A stretch of 64,000 nucleotides of DNA from Channa striata (lineage: Eukaryota; Chordata; Actinopteri; Anabantiformes; Channidae): NCBI GenBank assembly GCA_033026295.1, contig CM065173.1, forward strand, positions 4,340,001 to 4,404,000. Direction: 5' to 3'. The stretch's first letter is position 1, and each line of letters opens with the position of its first letter. Shown here one piece after another: positions 23,501 through 34,913 of the stretch. Position numbers and translations under genes: made by a program. The notes beneath the pieces were generated by a model. It saw nothing but the letters and a program-made list of their open reading frames with translations, did not search any database and was not told the DNA's origin.

Positions 23501-24189
23501 TATCTTTAAAAACACACAGTGAGTCCTCAGCCAGGTTTACACTTTGTGCGTTTTCCTTTAGTCTGACACTGAATCCACACATTAGGAAACTAAATCCCAC
23601 AAAGTTTACCTTAAGATACCACTTTTAAGGATGAAAAAGACATTTTTTTAAACAACCATGTGTGATGTTTTAAAGTCAACATTAGAATTCTACCATTCCA
23701 ATTGATGAATGGACTATGATAGTGAAAAGTGATTTTAATTAATCTTCTCCACAGTTTCCAGTTTTAAAGGTGTAGAAATAAATTTACCAAGAAGCATAAA
23801 ATCACATGGATCGGAGTTAGGGCCTTTTAAAGAATACATCAGGGATTTTCATGTTGAGGAAAATTTTATATCACATTATTCTGACTTTAACATCACAAAA
23901 CTCCAAATATATTCTAACATTCCTACTTCAGTTTCACAATTGTCTGACACTATTCTGTAAATCTTTCAAATGCATCTCACTTTGTGGAGCACACGTCAAA
24001 CAGAGCTTCCACTAAATCTTGATTTGCTGAATTGAATTTGTGTGCTCCCCACATGTAAGTTATGTCTGTTCCCTGACTTATTCTGAATGTATTATTCCAA
24101 ATTTATTTTCAGTACTCTAAATATGACTTTATTCTCTTTATTCTTTATTCCAGAAATATTCCGATTTAATTCTCACACGATTGTAAGCT

Positions 24190-24475
24190 GCAGAGCGGAC
24201 CTGATCCAGCTGGTTTGCTAATATTTGGGTGAACTGACCCTTTACAGAGCTGAGCTGAGCAGTGAGATGGGGGTGTAAAGATGGGGGGTGTGAGTCCGTG
24301 TGTGTGTGGAGTGTGTATCGACTGAAAGCTGATCTGCTGCTCTGGAGGCTCTAATGCCCTTTATGGCGGTGAACAGAATAATGTGGAGCTCCATTCAGAT
24401 GATACCGAGTCCTTCAGAGAGCTGATATGGATCAATACGGATTGAATTAAAACGCAGCTGGAGACAAGACCAGAG
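24190..24475. promoter_or_regulatory. Candidate conserved non-coding element
   Basis: Complex block containing GGTTTGCTAATATTTGGG, GGAGGCTCTAATGCCCTTTA and GGATCAATACGGATTGAATT, ending at a CA microsatellite. No coding potential. Confidence 0.35.
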
Positions 24476-24476
24476 G

Positions 24477-24478
<2 letters not shown>

Positions 24479-24512
<34 letters not shown>
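24479..24512 (+). repeat. (CA)17 microsatellite
   Basis: Uninterrupted CA dinucleotides; looser CA-rich DNA continues to 24760. Confidence 0.97.
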
Positions 24513-24514
<2 letters not shown>

Positions 24515-24779
24515 TTTACAATATACACACAAATGTACACACAAACAATGGGCTGCTCACACCATATGCAGAAATCAGTACTCACAAATGTAAGAATACA
24601 CAATAATATAAGCAAAAATACAGATGTACACGTTTATGTCTTTCTAGTTTTGTAAGGATATTTGTGGACATAAAACCTCTCCCCGGATGCTCATACAGAC
24701 ACACACAAACACACACACACAGAAAGAAAAGAAAACACACTGAAACACACAAACACAATTTTTCTTTTAGTCATTTTGT

Positions 24780-25085
24780 ATTTGCATCTCACTGTTTGTT
24801 CTGCATCTGTTATTTTGTGTCTTTATTTACTTGTTGAGTCTCTTTGGGATGTTTTTTTTTTTTTTTTTTGCATTGTATGCTCATTTTGTATTTCCCACTG
24901 ATATTTAGTAACTTTTGTTTGTGTTTAGTTGTTTATGCCTTTTTGTGGTTGTTCTGCATCTTTTTTACGTCTCTTGAGATTTTTAATCATGAGAAAATCT
25001 CTGCTTATTTAGTGTATTTTGCATCTCTGCAATCTATTTCTATACTTAGTTCATGTCTTTGTAGTGTTTTGTGTCTTGCTATTCG
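24780..25085. repeat. Degenerate TTTTGTGTCTC-type array with T18 run
   Basis: Words such as TTTTGTGTCTTTATTTAC, TTTTTGTGGTTGTTCTGCAT and TTTACGTCTCTTGAG recur. This is the reverse-strand version of the ACAAAA/GACAC array at 29570-30440. T18 at 24852-24869. Confidence 0.45.
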
Positions 25086-26164
25086 CGGCAGAGTCTCCTT
25101 GTACAGAGCTTTTCCTGGCTCAATATGGAGCCTTGGTGGTAAAATCTGCATGTACACACAGCTGTGCATGTGTACTGCATCTTATATGTTATAAATACAT
25201 ATAAGTGTTAATCCAACGGCTTTTAAACAATTTATTTAATGTGAGAAGAAAATCTGAAATATATTCACAACCATGCACACATGCACACACCTTTTAGGCT
25301 TTTTTTAAGTCACAGTTTGTGAAGCCACCAGCATGACAGCTTTAACCTTATTTTCAATTCAGGTTTAAATATAGTTGTACGTTGCTATATTCAGTGGATG
25401 AAAAAAAGTGGTTGTTTCCTGCAAACCTTAACCCACCTACAACAGGTTGAGGCAGGTTGAGGGTTTTGAGGGTCACAACCTGTAGCTTCAACCTACAAAT
25501 GAGATTAGAGCAACCGTCCTCCTAGATATGTTTGTGTCAAAAGATGCTCAGATTACACTGCATAATATATACATATATATATTGGAATTACAATTTACTC
25601 TGATTTCTCCATCAGTGTTACAGTGATGCCTCCAAACACATACAAATCATCTATGGGCTTAAAGACAGTGGTACTGTCTGTGGTTTGTTACCCCAGAGAG
25701 CCCACACACACAAACAGACACACACACACACAGCTTTCATAGTAATTTCCCATCAGTTTAATTCAGTTACTTAACATTGTTTGGTGACAACTAATTTAAC
25801 CCTGCAGACATTAACCTGCAACAGCAACAAACCTAAAGCTGCGTGTGAAATGTTCAGCTTACACTGAGCTCCGCTAACGGTAGAAACACATAATCACTCA
25901 AGTCTGTAAAAGCTGTGAAAAAAGACGACGCCGGCAGAGCCGTGATGTAATGGCTGCTCATGCAGTGACAAAACTATTTGAAGGGCAGACCCTCTTAGTT
26001 CATACAGAGGCTATGATACAGGTGCCCTTTGACCCCTCCGACACCTGGTTCTGTGTCCTGTCAGTTCATTTAGTATTTTCTATGACCTCAGTGATGAACC
26101 AGCTTAAAACAAGCAGTCTGACAGCATCAGAACAATCTGAGCTATTCACGGAAAAACTATTTTT

Positions 26165-26450
26165 TCAGAGCCACCACGGGGAGGAGGCAGAGGTGAGGTA
26201 CCCATGGAGGATCCTCTGCCTCTTTACTGAATTGGTGTTAAAACATGATCAATAATTAAGCCGGAGCTCTGTCATTAGCTCTGCCTCCTCCTCCTCTGGC
26301 TCTTGAAAAAGGAGGTGCACATAATGAGGAGTCTGCCGGTGTAAGCTGTCCCCTCATTACACCACCTGACAACCCATTACATTGGGACAGAGAGTGGAGC
26401 TTACGGTAACTCACCCCCATCCAAGAAGCCCCCTGACTGCAGTCAGGAGT
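26165..26450. promoter_or_regulatory. Candidate conserved non-coding element
   Basis: Complex block with AACATGATCAATAATTAAGC, CATTAGCTCTGCCTCC and CCCTCATTACACCACCTGAC. It contains E-box-like CACCTG and several TAAT cores. Short open frames cross it without splice context. Confidence 0.4.
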
Positions 26451-28299
26451 ATTATAAATGTTCAATTATACATTTTTTTATTGTATTCTATTAGACTACT
26501 GTTATATTTTTTCAGCAGTGGTATTAATTTATTAGTGCTATATAATATTCTCTTACTTTTTTATTAATACAATTATATATTGAGTATATATACAGTATAT
26601 AACCACATACCATTGTTCTTCTGTTATTCTGTATTTGTCCCGCACACCGGGGCAAACAAAACAAGACGCCTTACATTTCAGATAGTAGTTTGCATATAAT
26701 ATACGTACTGCAAAACAGTTATCACTGTTCAGAGTTTTAAAATTTTGTAATTAACAAAAAACTCTGATTTCATATGAACAAAAATACGAGGTTTGACTGA
26801 CTTTTCTGTGATGTGCAAAAACACAAAACGATTTCAAACTGAGATCTGGGGTCTTCGTGCTTTCAAATGTTATGTTACTTTTACTGTACTGGATTTCAAA
26901 AGAAAACTGAATATGTTACATTTAATGTTAGCTTTAGTTACTTGATATACATTTTTAAATTAATTACCCCAGCTGTTTAGAGGCTTTCAAATAGATTTAA
27001 AAAACTTAAAATTGCCAAATAACATGAAAACCTGCCCTTTATTTATATCTGAAAATACCACAGTTTTGAATGAAGGTGACACCTTAAACCAATGCCATGA
27101 TTCTTGGTAAATTTAAGTGATTATTTCGTTCCCTTAAGCTATGGAGATGATATTGTTGTCCAGTTCAATTAGTGCAGATGTTGCAATGATGCAACAAAAA
27201 AAAAAAACAATACAGAATACTAACAGTACAGGATGTGTAACTACAGCAGTGCTTTACTGCTGGCATTTACAAAAACTCCTTAAGATTCTCATTACACCAG
27301 ATCTTTTTTTTATGTTACAGCAGCATTGATTCAGTCTATAATGACATATACAGTGGAAGTACTCAGATCGTTTACCACAGTATCATTACCACAGTGTAGA
27401 AACTCTCCCATGACCTGCATTCAGAATTTTACATCAAAAAAATGCTTTAGCTCAAAAAGTAATAGGAATAAAAGTGCTCTTTGTGGTTACTGGATTGTAT
27501 TGTCAATGTGTTCATGACTTTAATGTTGGTATTGATAGAGGTGATTTTAACGACCTATATATTTTAATTATCTGAATCTAAAAATAAATACAGTTATCAA
27601 ATAAATGTATCAGTAAGTAGACTAAATGTAGTCAGTTACTTGCAAGATTACTTCATACATAAAGAGCAGAGAGGAGTCTGCATGAAGTCAGAGAGAGAAA
27701 CGACATGGTTGGTGTAATTGTTCCAGTGAAACAGCTTTAAAGCTAATTTAGCTCACACCAGGGGTGGAGGAAGGTGTGTGCGTGTGTGTGAGTGTTTGTG
27801 TGTGTGGGTCAGCATTTTCACCGGCCACTATGAATGATGTCACCCCAACCACACCCAGTGCACTATGGGAAGCAATAATGTCGAGCTCAGGTTACAAGGC
27901 CCTGATGAAAACACACACGTACTGAACACACACACACTCTGCAGGCTGAGGGAATACACACACACTCTCTCCCTGGAGTCTCTCACTTATTACGTTAGGC
28001 AAGAAAGAAAAAAAAATCAATATTTCAGCAGGAGTATTTTTAAAAGCTGCCGACCCTGCAGCCGCCGCTCGCCCTCACAGTTTGATTCTCTCTTCGAGGA
28101 GCCACCACGCCGCCTGCCGCTGCATGTTTACCACCTGACCACCCGGCGAGTCCAGGCCAGCATGCCTCCGCTGCTGCCACCAGCAGCCCCTCGCACGGGT
28201 GACAAAACTGAAATAAAGCGCAAAGCAAGCGTGGCGAGCCAAGGCCACCGCCGAGCTCCCAGCAATCCGTCCTGGTTACCCTGCTAACCGCCTCCCCGT

Positions 28300-28600
28300 C
28301 ACATCTCGTTTGTCTCCAGCTAACGAACAAACTGTGGAGGATCTGTGGCTGGGGGGACAAGAAAACAAGCTTGCAGACAGTTTGTGCTTCATCAAAACAT
28401 CAGAAGACCGAGGAGAAAAAGAAGGCGTTGTCTCATTAGAAGGTCGAGTAAAGCCTAATATTGACTCTGCCGCTGCTCCAATAATTACTGAGGAATTCAG
28501 ATGATGCTCCACTGAAGCTAATTAGAATATGAAACAAGAGCAGCTTCATGCCCATTCCCATTACATGATGATCCACTGGCCTCAGCACCAGTGTGTGTTT
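28300..28600. promoter_or_regulatory. Candidate conserved non-coding element
   Basis: Includes CCAATAATTACTGAGGAATTC and GAAGCTAATTAGAATATG, with AATTA/TAATT homeodomain cores in non-repetitive sequence directly before a long GT microsatellite. Confidence 0.4.
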
Positions 28601-28635
28601 GCTTTTGTCTGGCCTTATTACAGCACATAAGAGAG

Positions 28636-28636
<1 letters not shown>

Positions 28637-28712
<76 letters not shown>
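28637..28712 (+). repeat. (TG)38 microsatellite
   Basis: 76 bases of uninterrupted TG. It separates two candidate conserved blocks. His/Thr- or Cys/Val-rich frames across it are artefacts. Confidence 0.98.
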
Positions 28713-28713
<1 letters not shown>

Positions 28714-28724
28714 ATGTGTGGATG

Positions 28725-28815
28725 AGGGCACTCCTTGGCTCTGCTACAGGCCATCAATAATTCACAAGCCAAGATGGCAATTACAGGACCATGTACAATC
28801 AAGCTAAATATTTGA
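28725..28815. promoter_or_regulatory. Candidate conserved non-coding element
   Basis: CAGGCCATCAATAATTCACA and CATGTACAATCAAGCTAAAT lie directly after the TG tract. Balanced complex sequence with homeodomain-type cores. Confidence 0.35.
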
Positions 28816-28964
28816 TGAGGCACTAAAACAGTCCCTGGAACAGATCTGCCTCTGTCTCTTTCTTTGCCTCACACACGCACACACACACAAACACACACAA
28901 ACACAGCCTCTCTACTGTCTATTGTCACAACATATTAGGTCCTTGGTCCCTTATTCCCCAGACT

Positions 28965-29160
28965 TTGTCTTGACATGCAAAAGCAGTTTATTCTGCTAAA
29001 AGAGCCTCGCGCATTTCATTTGTTCCATCTGAAATATTGAGTGCTACCATTATGTATTCTGGGCTGACTGTGCATTGCCGGGTCGTTTTTGTCTTTGCAA
29101 ATAAAGCAACAGTGACGAGAGCAAATTAGCTAGGAGGAGGGGGTGTCCCATTAAATATCT
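28965..29160. promoter_or_regulatory. Candidate conserved non-coding element
   Basis: Complex block: GTTTATTCTGCTAAAAGAGC, CGCGCATTTCATTTGTTCC, GTCTTTGCAAATAAAGCAAC (TTTGCAAATA is octamer/forkhead-like) and AGCAAATTAGCTAGG. Among the most enhancer-like stretches by eye. Confidence 0.45.
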
Positions 29161-29569
29161 GAAACTAGTCAATTTGAATCGATCCTAATTTTATAAAAAA
29201 AAGATGCTCACAATCTCCTCTACCTCATCTGTGACCGGAGGGAATTTTTCCTGCATTAAAAATACTGTGACACAAAATCCATCGCAAGAAAAAAAGGTGG
29301 AGATGACTCCATCGCAGGATCGAAAGCTGACAACAAAATCTAAAAAAACATAAAGGGTTTTTTCTGCAGGGTTTTATCGTCAGAAGGATTATATTAATAA
29401 TATTGATATAATATAATAGAATGATATATTATTTTATTATATTTTGTTGCTGGAACCTGCGCTCGTCAGTAACGGAGTGGACAGGGTATTGTAGAGTGTT
29501 TGTAGTCTGTCTGTGCCCCACTAGCCACAGGGCCAGAGGCCAGAGAGGTCAGTGGGGCCTGGGTGCAGA

Positions 29570-30440
29570 GCCTTGTTTGAAAGTCACAGAGCTCATTTCA
29601 AAGACACAAAATTACCACAACGAGATCTACAACGGTCCAAAAGAGACTCAAAAAGGCTGCAAAGTGATTAAACTGACTGCACAGCGTTGCAAAAGGATGA
29701 CAAACAGAAATTGACACAAAATTATTACAGAGACAAAAAACAGATACAAAGAGATATAAATCTCATCAAAATTACCACTATAAAAGCATAAATTGGCTTA
29801 AAAATGACCCAAAATGTAGCAAAGGACAACAATGTAACAAAAATGACCATAAAGAGAAACAAAACGCTTTAAAGGGAGTCCAAACCAACAAAGACGTAAC
29901 AATAAGACACAAAGTGACTTAAAGCTATTACAAAAGACACAAAACAGCTACAAGGAGAATTACCACAATAAAGCACAAAATGGCTATTAAGAAACACAAA
30001 ACAAGTCGAAATGACCATGAGGAGACATTTACTGTTCCTGGGGAGACCCGAAATAACCTCATCAAGACACACAAAACAACAATGAGGCAGAAAACGATCA
30101 GAAAGAGACACAGAAAAGCTACAAAGCCAAATAGTTTCATGATTCATGAAATGTATTAAAACAGACCCAACTACAGAAAGATAAATCACCACAATAAAGC
30201 ACAAAAGGTCAAAAATGTCACAAAAACAGAGAAAATGACAAACAAGACAAACAGTGTATGAAACCGGAAAGGACCACAGAGATTTGCCGAATTTACTACG
30301 GAGACACAAAGCGCAACAAGGAGACGCGAAAGCAAAGAAAGAGCAGGGAAGAAAAAGAAACATGAAAGGAGCAGGGCAGACACAAAGCAGCTGATGAGTA
30401 ATTAGAAATGACTCAAAATAACTACAACAACAAACAAAGT
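29570..30440. repeat. Degenerate ACAAAATGAC/ACAAAGAGACAC array
   Basis: About 870 bases in which ACACAAAA, GACACAAAG, CACAAAATGGC, TGACCAT and CAACAAGGAGAC recur at about 15-30 base intervals. It is strongly purine/AC-biased, and the 212-codon minus-strand frame (29869-30507) is simply this repeat translated. Related short patches occur at 41330-41400 and 43890-44050. Confidence 0.6.
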
Positions 30441-31547
30441 GCTGCAAATTGACAACATGGACACTACATGGTCTACAACAAGTCTTATTTTCATATCTCC
30501 ATATCACAAGGTTTCCTCAAGAGGCTTTTAATCTGCACAACAAATTACAGTAAGTCCTCTGTCCTCAGACACGGAAACCAGGTAAGAACCATCCAGAGCA
30601 GTGCAGCATACACTATGGACAATGTGGCCGGCAACATTATAGAAAGTTTGCAATCGTCAGAGCAGCGGCATCGAGCCACACAACCTGATTAACCTGCTTC
30701 AACACAAAGAAACTGCTCTCTGTCTGAAGAAGAGCAAACTGTTAAAACTCCTGAAAACTATTCAAATGAACATGTTTTGGTTGCATTCTATAAACCTAAA
30801 ACCTGCTGGGGGGTTGACTCTGGCCCCAGAGTATTTTCGTCATGTACCTGTTAGCCCCCACCCGTTGAGACGCATGAAAAAGGACAAAGTTGTCCTATGG
30901 TGTTTGGGGAAGACAGCAGAAATGTTTTAACATGAAAGTGAAAATTCTTCCTGTTTGTGTTCTGCTGTTTCCTGATCGCTGTAGGTCAGACAACTTTGTG
31001 TGTGTTGTGTATTCATATACACACACATATATATGTGATATGTGTATATATAAAGAGTAACTCCTGCTGAGTTCCTGGAGCACAGACATGAACACAAGAT
31101 CCCATTATTATTTCATACTGCCTGAGAGAAAGAGAGAGGGAGAGAGATGGATTTTACAGCAAAAAATCTTATAGATTGTCACGTAACAATGAAAGCTGAA
31201 GTATTCATACACTGTGTTTTATTGCCACAAAATTTACATAAATTTCAAGAATAATGTCAGAATATTTATATAATATATAATAATATATAATAATAATATT
31301 TAATTATTTTAGCTTAATATGTTTTCTATTTGATGTTTAGTACATTTGTGGCCTTTTGTGGAATATGTCAACACCTCTGCTAGACGTCGAGTCAAACAGC
31401 TTCGACTGGGGGTTAGTAATTCACATAGAGTGTTAGTATCATTAACATTAAAAATATGAATTTAGACATATATTTAATTTTTGTGTGTCACTGGGCTTCT
31501 GAAACATTCATAACGAACTTTAAGGGTTAAACAGTAAATGTTCTGCC

Positions 31548-31775
31548 CTTATATATCCATTTTCTACCTGTTGGTCCTCAAAGCACTTTACACTGCTTCT
31601 TATTCACCCATTCACACTCATAATCACACACACATTCATACACTAATGGGGGACAATGGCCATAGCTCACCGGGAGCAACTAAGAGGGGCTTCAGTGTCT
31701 TTCTCAAATATACTTCGACACATGACCGCAGTAGTGGACAGCCGCACTACCTACTGCGCCACAGTCACCCTCCTT
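31548..31775 (-). mobile_element. tRNA-headed SINE-like repeat, copy 1
   Basis: Read on the minus strand it starts GTGACTGTGGCGCAGTAGGT (box A-like TGGCGCAGTAGG) and continues through TTGCTCCCGGTGAGC and GAAGCAGTGTAAAGTGC. It shares order and words with the copies at 34660-34913 and 50645-50875. Confidence 0.65.
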
Positions 31776-34039
31776 GTCTAGTTAGCTCCAAATAGGGATG
31801 GTATCCGAAATCACCTGCAGGCACAGTTGACTCTTCCTTACTTCCACCAGAAGTCTATAGCACAGACGAACAAACTAATCCAGGTTGGAGAATGATGCAC
31901 ACTAGATGTGAGTAGACAATTCATTGTTGGTTTTAGGGTCTATGTGGGGATTGTTGAAAACGCCAATAATTAATTTGAAAATTTCCCAATAATTTCCCAC
32001 ATAAGGCAGATTTTGTTTCGTCCCTGCTTGGAGATTGAGTCCCCACAATGGCTGTTTGCACACACGTCCCCACAATGTGAGTAGCTCCAGAACATACACA
32101 CACACTCTAACGATGAACTCGGATTACCCCTCAGCTGTATTTAGGCAGCGTTGCTATGACGATCAGCATATTTGTCTTCACGATCGAAAAGTCATCTGTG
32201 TGATGCAATGCTGCAGCCGGTGTGACATCATGACTTAAAAATTAGGTGGATAGAGTCATAACTCTGAGAAAAACATCTCGGCGCACATCCCTAAAGTGTG
32301 TGCGCGCAGTGAACATACTGTGCAGCCAATCACAGACAATGAAGCCCACAACACCCATGTTCAAGAGCCAGGATACACAGAAACATGCAGCTACAAAATC
32401 CCAGCATTTCTAAATCTTCAAGCATTATCAAGCATCAACAACAAAAGCAATGGTGAGATGAAATGTAGTGATCCTGATTAAAACAGACTCCAATAATGCG
32501 ACAAGCATCAAAACACAGCCCAGGAAATATACTGTGCACAGGTCCCAGACTGAAATTTAGAAAATTTATTTGTTCATTGCTTTGTGGAAATTTGCGTTAT
32601 CCCTTTTCTATAGTCTGAGTAATTCTCTCCGTTAACAGAAGCCTTCAAAGAAAAAAACTTTAATAATTTGACAAATTAATTTCACATTATCACTGGCTCC
32701 ATTTCCACTTGTCAGTTCAAGCATCCAGATGAAAGCCAGATGAGATATAAAAGACTTCAGAACCATTTTAAAACACTGTTCTAGGCTTTTCTTGCTGAAA
32801 CCAACTGGCAACATGTTTTATTTCAGATCCGTTCATTAAAAGAGGTATTTGACAAAATCCACAGTTTGTTCTGTGCAACAAATGGATTAAATTTTGAATC
32901 TAAAGCTTCAGTCTGAGTTGATGAAGTCAAGTGGATAAATTAGTTACTAGTTCACATTTTTTTGTGTAAAATTTCCATTTTGTGTTTCCCTGATAAAAAT
33001 CTGCTACTTGACAGCATCATTTTAATAGATTTGTCCAGAGTGAGGACTGTAGAGTTTCTCCATCGTTGCTCACATGGGAAACATCTATGGTCTAGTATGA
33101 AGAAGCTCATAAAATCTGTTGTTCCCTTCCTTTCTCAACTGCCTGTATAAATCAATGTCTACTCCAGTGCAGATGGAGGCGTGACTAAAACATCTAAAGA
33201 AGAAAAACCTTTGACACCAGCAAAATACAGGAAAACAACACACATATACAACCTCAGGAATAACCGCAGGGGTCACTGTCCACCCTGTGCACCAGTAAAC
33301 GCTCAGTAGGGATCATTACAGTCCTCCCAGACTGTAGCCGAAGCCCCAGGGGATCATGGTAGATGTAGTGTATGCAGGGTAGTATATGTGGACAGCCTGG
33401 CAGCATATTGTCAACCAGAGGGAGCATCGAGTGAGCAGCTGCCAACTGATAAACCTTAACAGACGACCACCACAGTGAGACATATGTGAGGAGGCCTGGA
33501 AGTAGCCTGGAAAAAAAAACCTGGAAACAGTCTGGGAAAAGCAACCTGGAAAGAACAAATATCCTTGAAATAATAATAAACAGCTTGCAAATACATCAAC
33601 TGACATCAACTGGCACAACTGACATCCTAGAAAGAGCTAGGATACAGTCTAAATGGAAACCGTCCTAGGAGTCAGTGAACAGTATGAGGGTTTAAAAAAG
33701 CCTCAGAACAAACTGGAAAAAGACATAACTCAGAAGAAGCACCACTACATAAAAAATTACTGTGCAGCCTAATTTATACACACTACCTGCAATTTGTTCT
33801 ATTAAATATGCAAATATAATTGGTGTCTCCCAAACTGGAGTCCAGCAAACTCCAGGCAACCTTCAAGGGTCTTCCAGGGATTTCCGGGGGCAAAATATGT
33901 TAATTTGATTTAATTTTGTTAGAATCCTATTCAGCAGAAATTATCACTATGTAAAGCTGTGTAAGACTAACTGCAGCAAAAGAGAATTTCATTAGATGAA
34001 GTGTTACTTACAAGTTGTGGTCGTCGTAGAGATCGTCAA

Positions 34040-34510
34040 AAGAGTCAAATTAGCATTTGTTTGCAAATTAAGCTAATGGGCAAGTTAGCATATTTTAGGT
34101 ATATGATCTTTACAGCAGCATTAGCAAGTCTAGCATCACACTTTGTCAGCATTAGTTCATTACTTCAGTTAGCTCCTTCATTAGCTACATCAACATTTAG
34201 TCTTAGATAGCAGATGTTCACCTCTATCCATCGCTAAAATTCCTCGTTTAGCCAAGTTACCACTGGCTAGCAGATTACCAGTTGAGTCATCAATTATTAG
34301 CACCTTATCTTTTAAGTCAAGTTGGCATTTTTTTGGAATTTCTCGCAATTTTGTTAGAATCGTTAGCAAGTTACTGCCAAGTTGGCAACTCTTTCAGCCA
34401 CAGTACCATTAGTTACTTTATCAGTCCTCTTAACATTTATTAGTAACATTTATTTTAGCCAGTTGCTAAGTACAAGCTACCCAAGTCCTATTTGGAAGCA
34501 ACTTCCTGCC
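34040..34510. repeat. Degenerate TTAGC/GTTAGCA-rich array
   Basis: TTAGC or its near variants (GTTAGCA, ATTAGCA, TTAGCC, TTAGCT) recur more than fifteen times in 470 bases, with AAGTTAGC/AAGTTGGC/CAAGTTAC words. This indicates an old short-unit satellite. No gene. Confidence 0.5.
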
Positions 34511-34659
34511 TCTATCAAGTATTACTGCCTTTGCTAAGTGACACACGTTTATGACGTAAATCAACATTGAGTAGCAATATTTAAATTGGAGCTTGATATT
34601 TTAACCAACCTACAGTTTTAACCACATTATTCAGCAGTAATTGTCTGTAAGTGTAATAA

Positions 34660-34913
34660 ATGGTAAATGGTCTTATGTAGCGCTTTTCTCCTGTTGATAC
34701 TCAAAGCGCTTTACACTGCTTCTTATTTACACCATTCACACTTTAAAACACACACACACTCACACACCGATGGGGGAGCTGCTGTGCAGGTGGCCAACGC
34801 TCAACGGGAGCAACTAAGTGGGGTTCAGTGTCTTGCTCAAGGACACTTTGACATGTGACCAGAGGGACCAGGGATCGGTGGACGACCACGCTACCAACTG
34901 CGCCACAGTCACA
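34660..34913 (-). mobile_element. tRNA-headed SINE-like repeat, copy 2 (best preserved)
   Basis: Read on the minus strand: GTGACTGTGGCGCAGTTGGT (box A), then GTGTCCTTGAGCAAGACACT, GAACCCCACTTAGTTGCTCC, GCAGCTCCCCCATCGG, GAAGCAGTGTAAAGCGC and a 3' end near ACCATTTACC. The repeated TAAATGG/TAAATGGT at its outer edge may be target-site or tail sequence. 63-codon frames across it are not genes. Confidence 0.75.

Noticed and set aside
29869..30507. 212-codon minus-strand open frame rich in Phe/Cys/Leu/Val
   Set aside because: It coincides with the degenerate ACAAAA/GACAC array; hydrophobic composition is the translation of the repeat and overlapping frames are equally open.
33254..33618. Two overlapping ~100-codon minus-strand frames
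   Set aside because: No recognisable protein; overlapping frames and nearby degenerate CCTGGAAA words suggest repeat-derived sequence.
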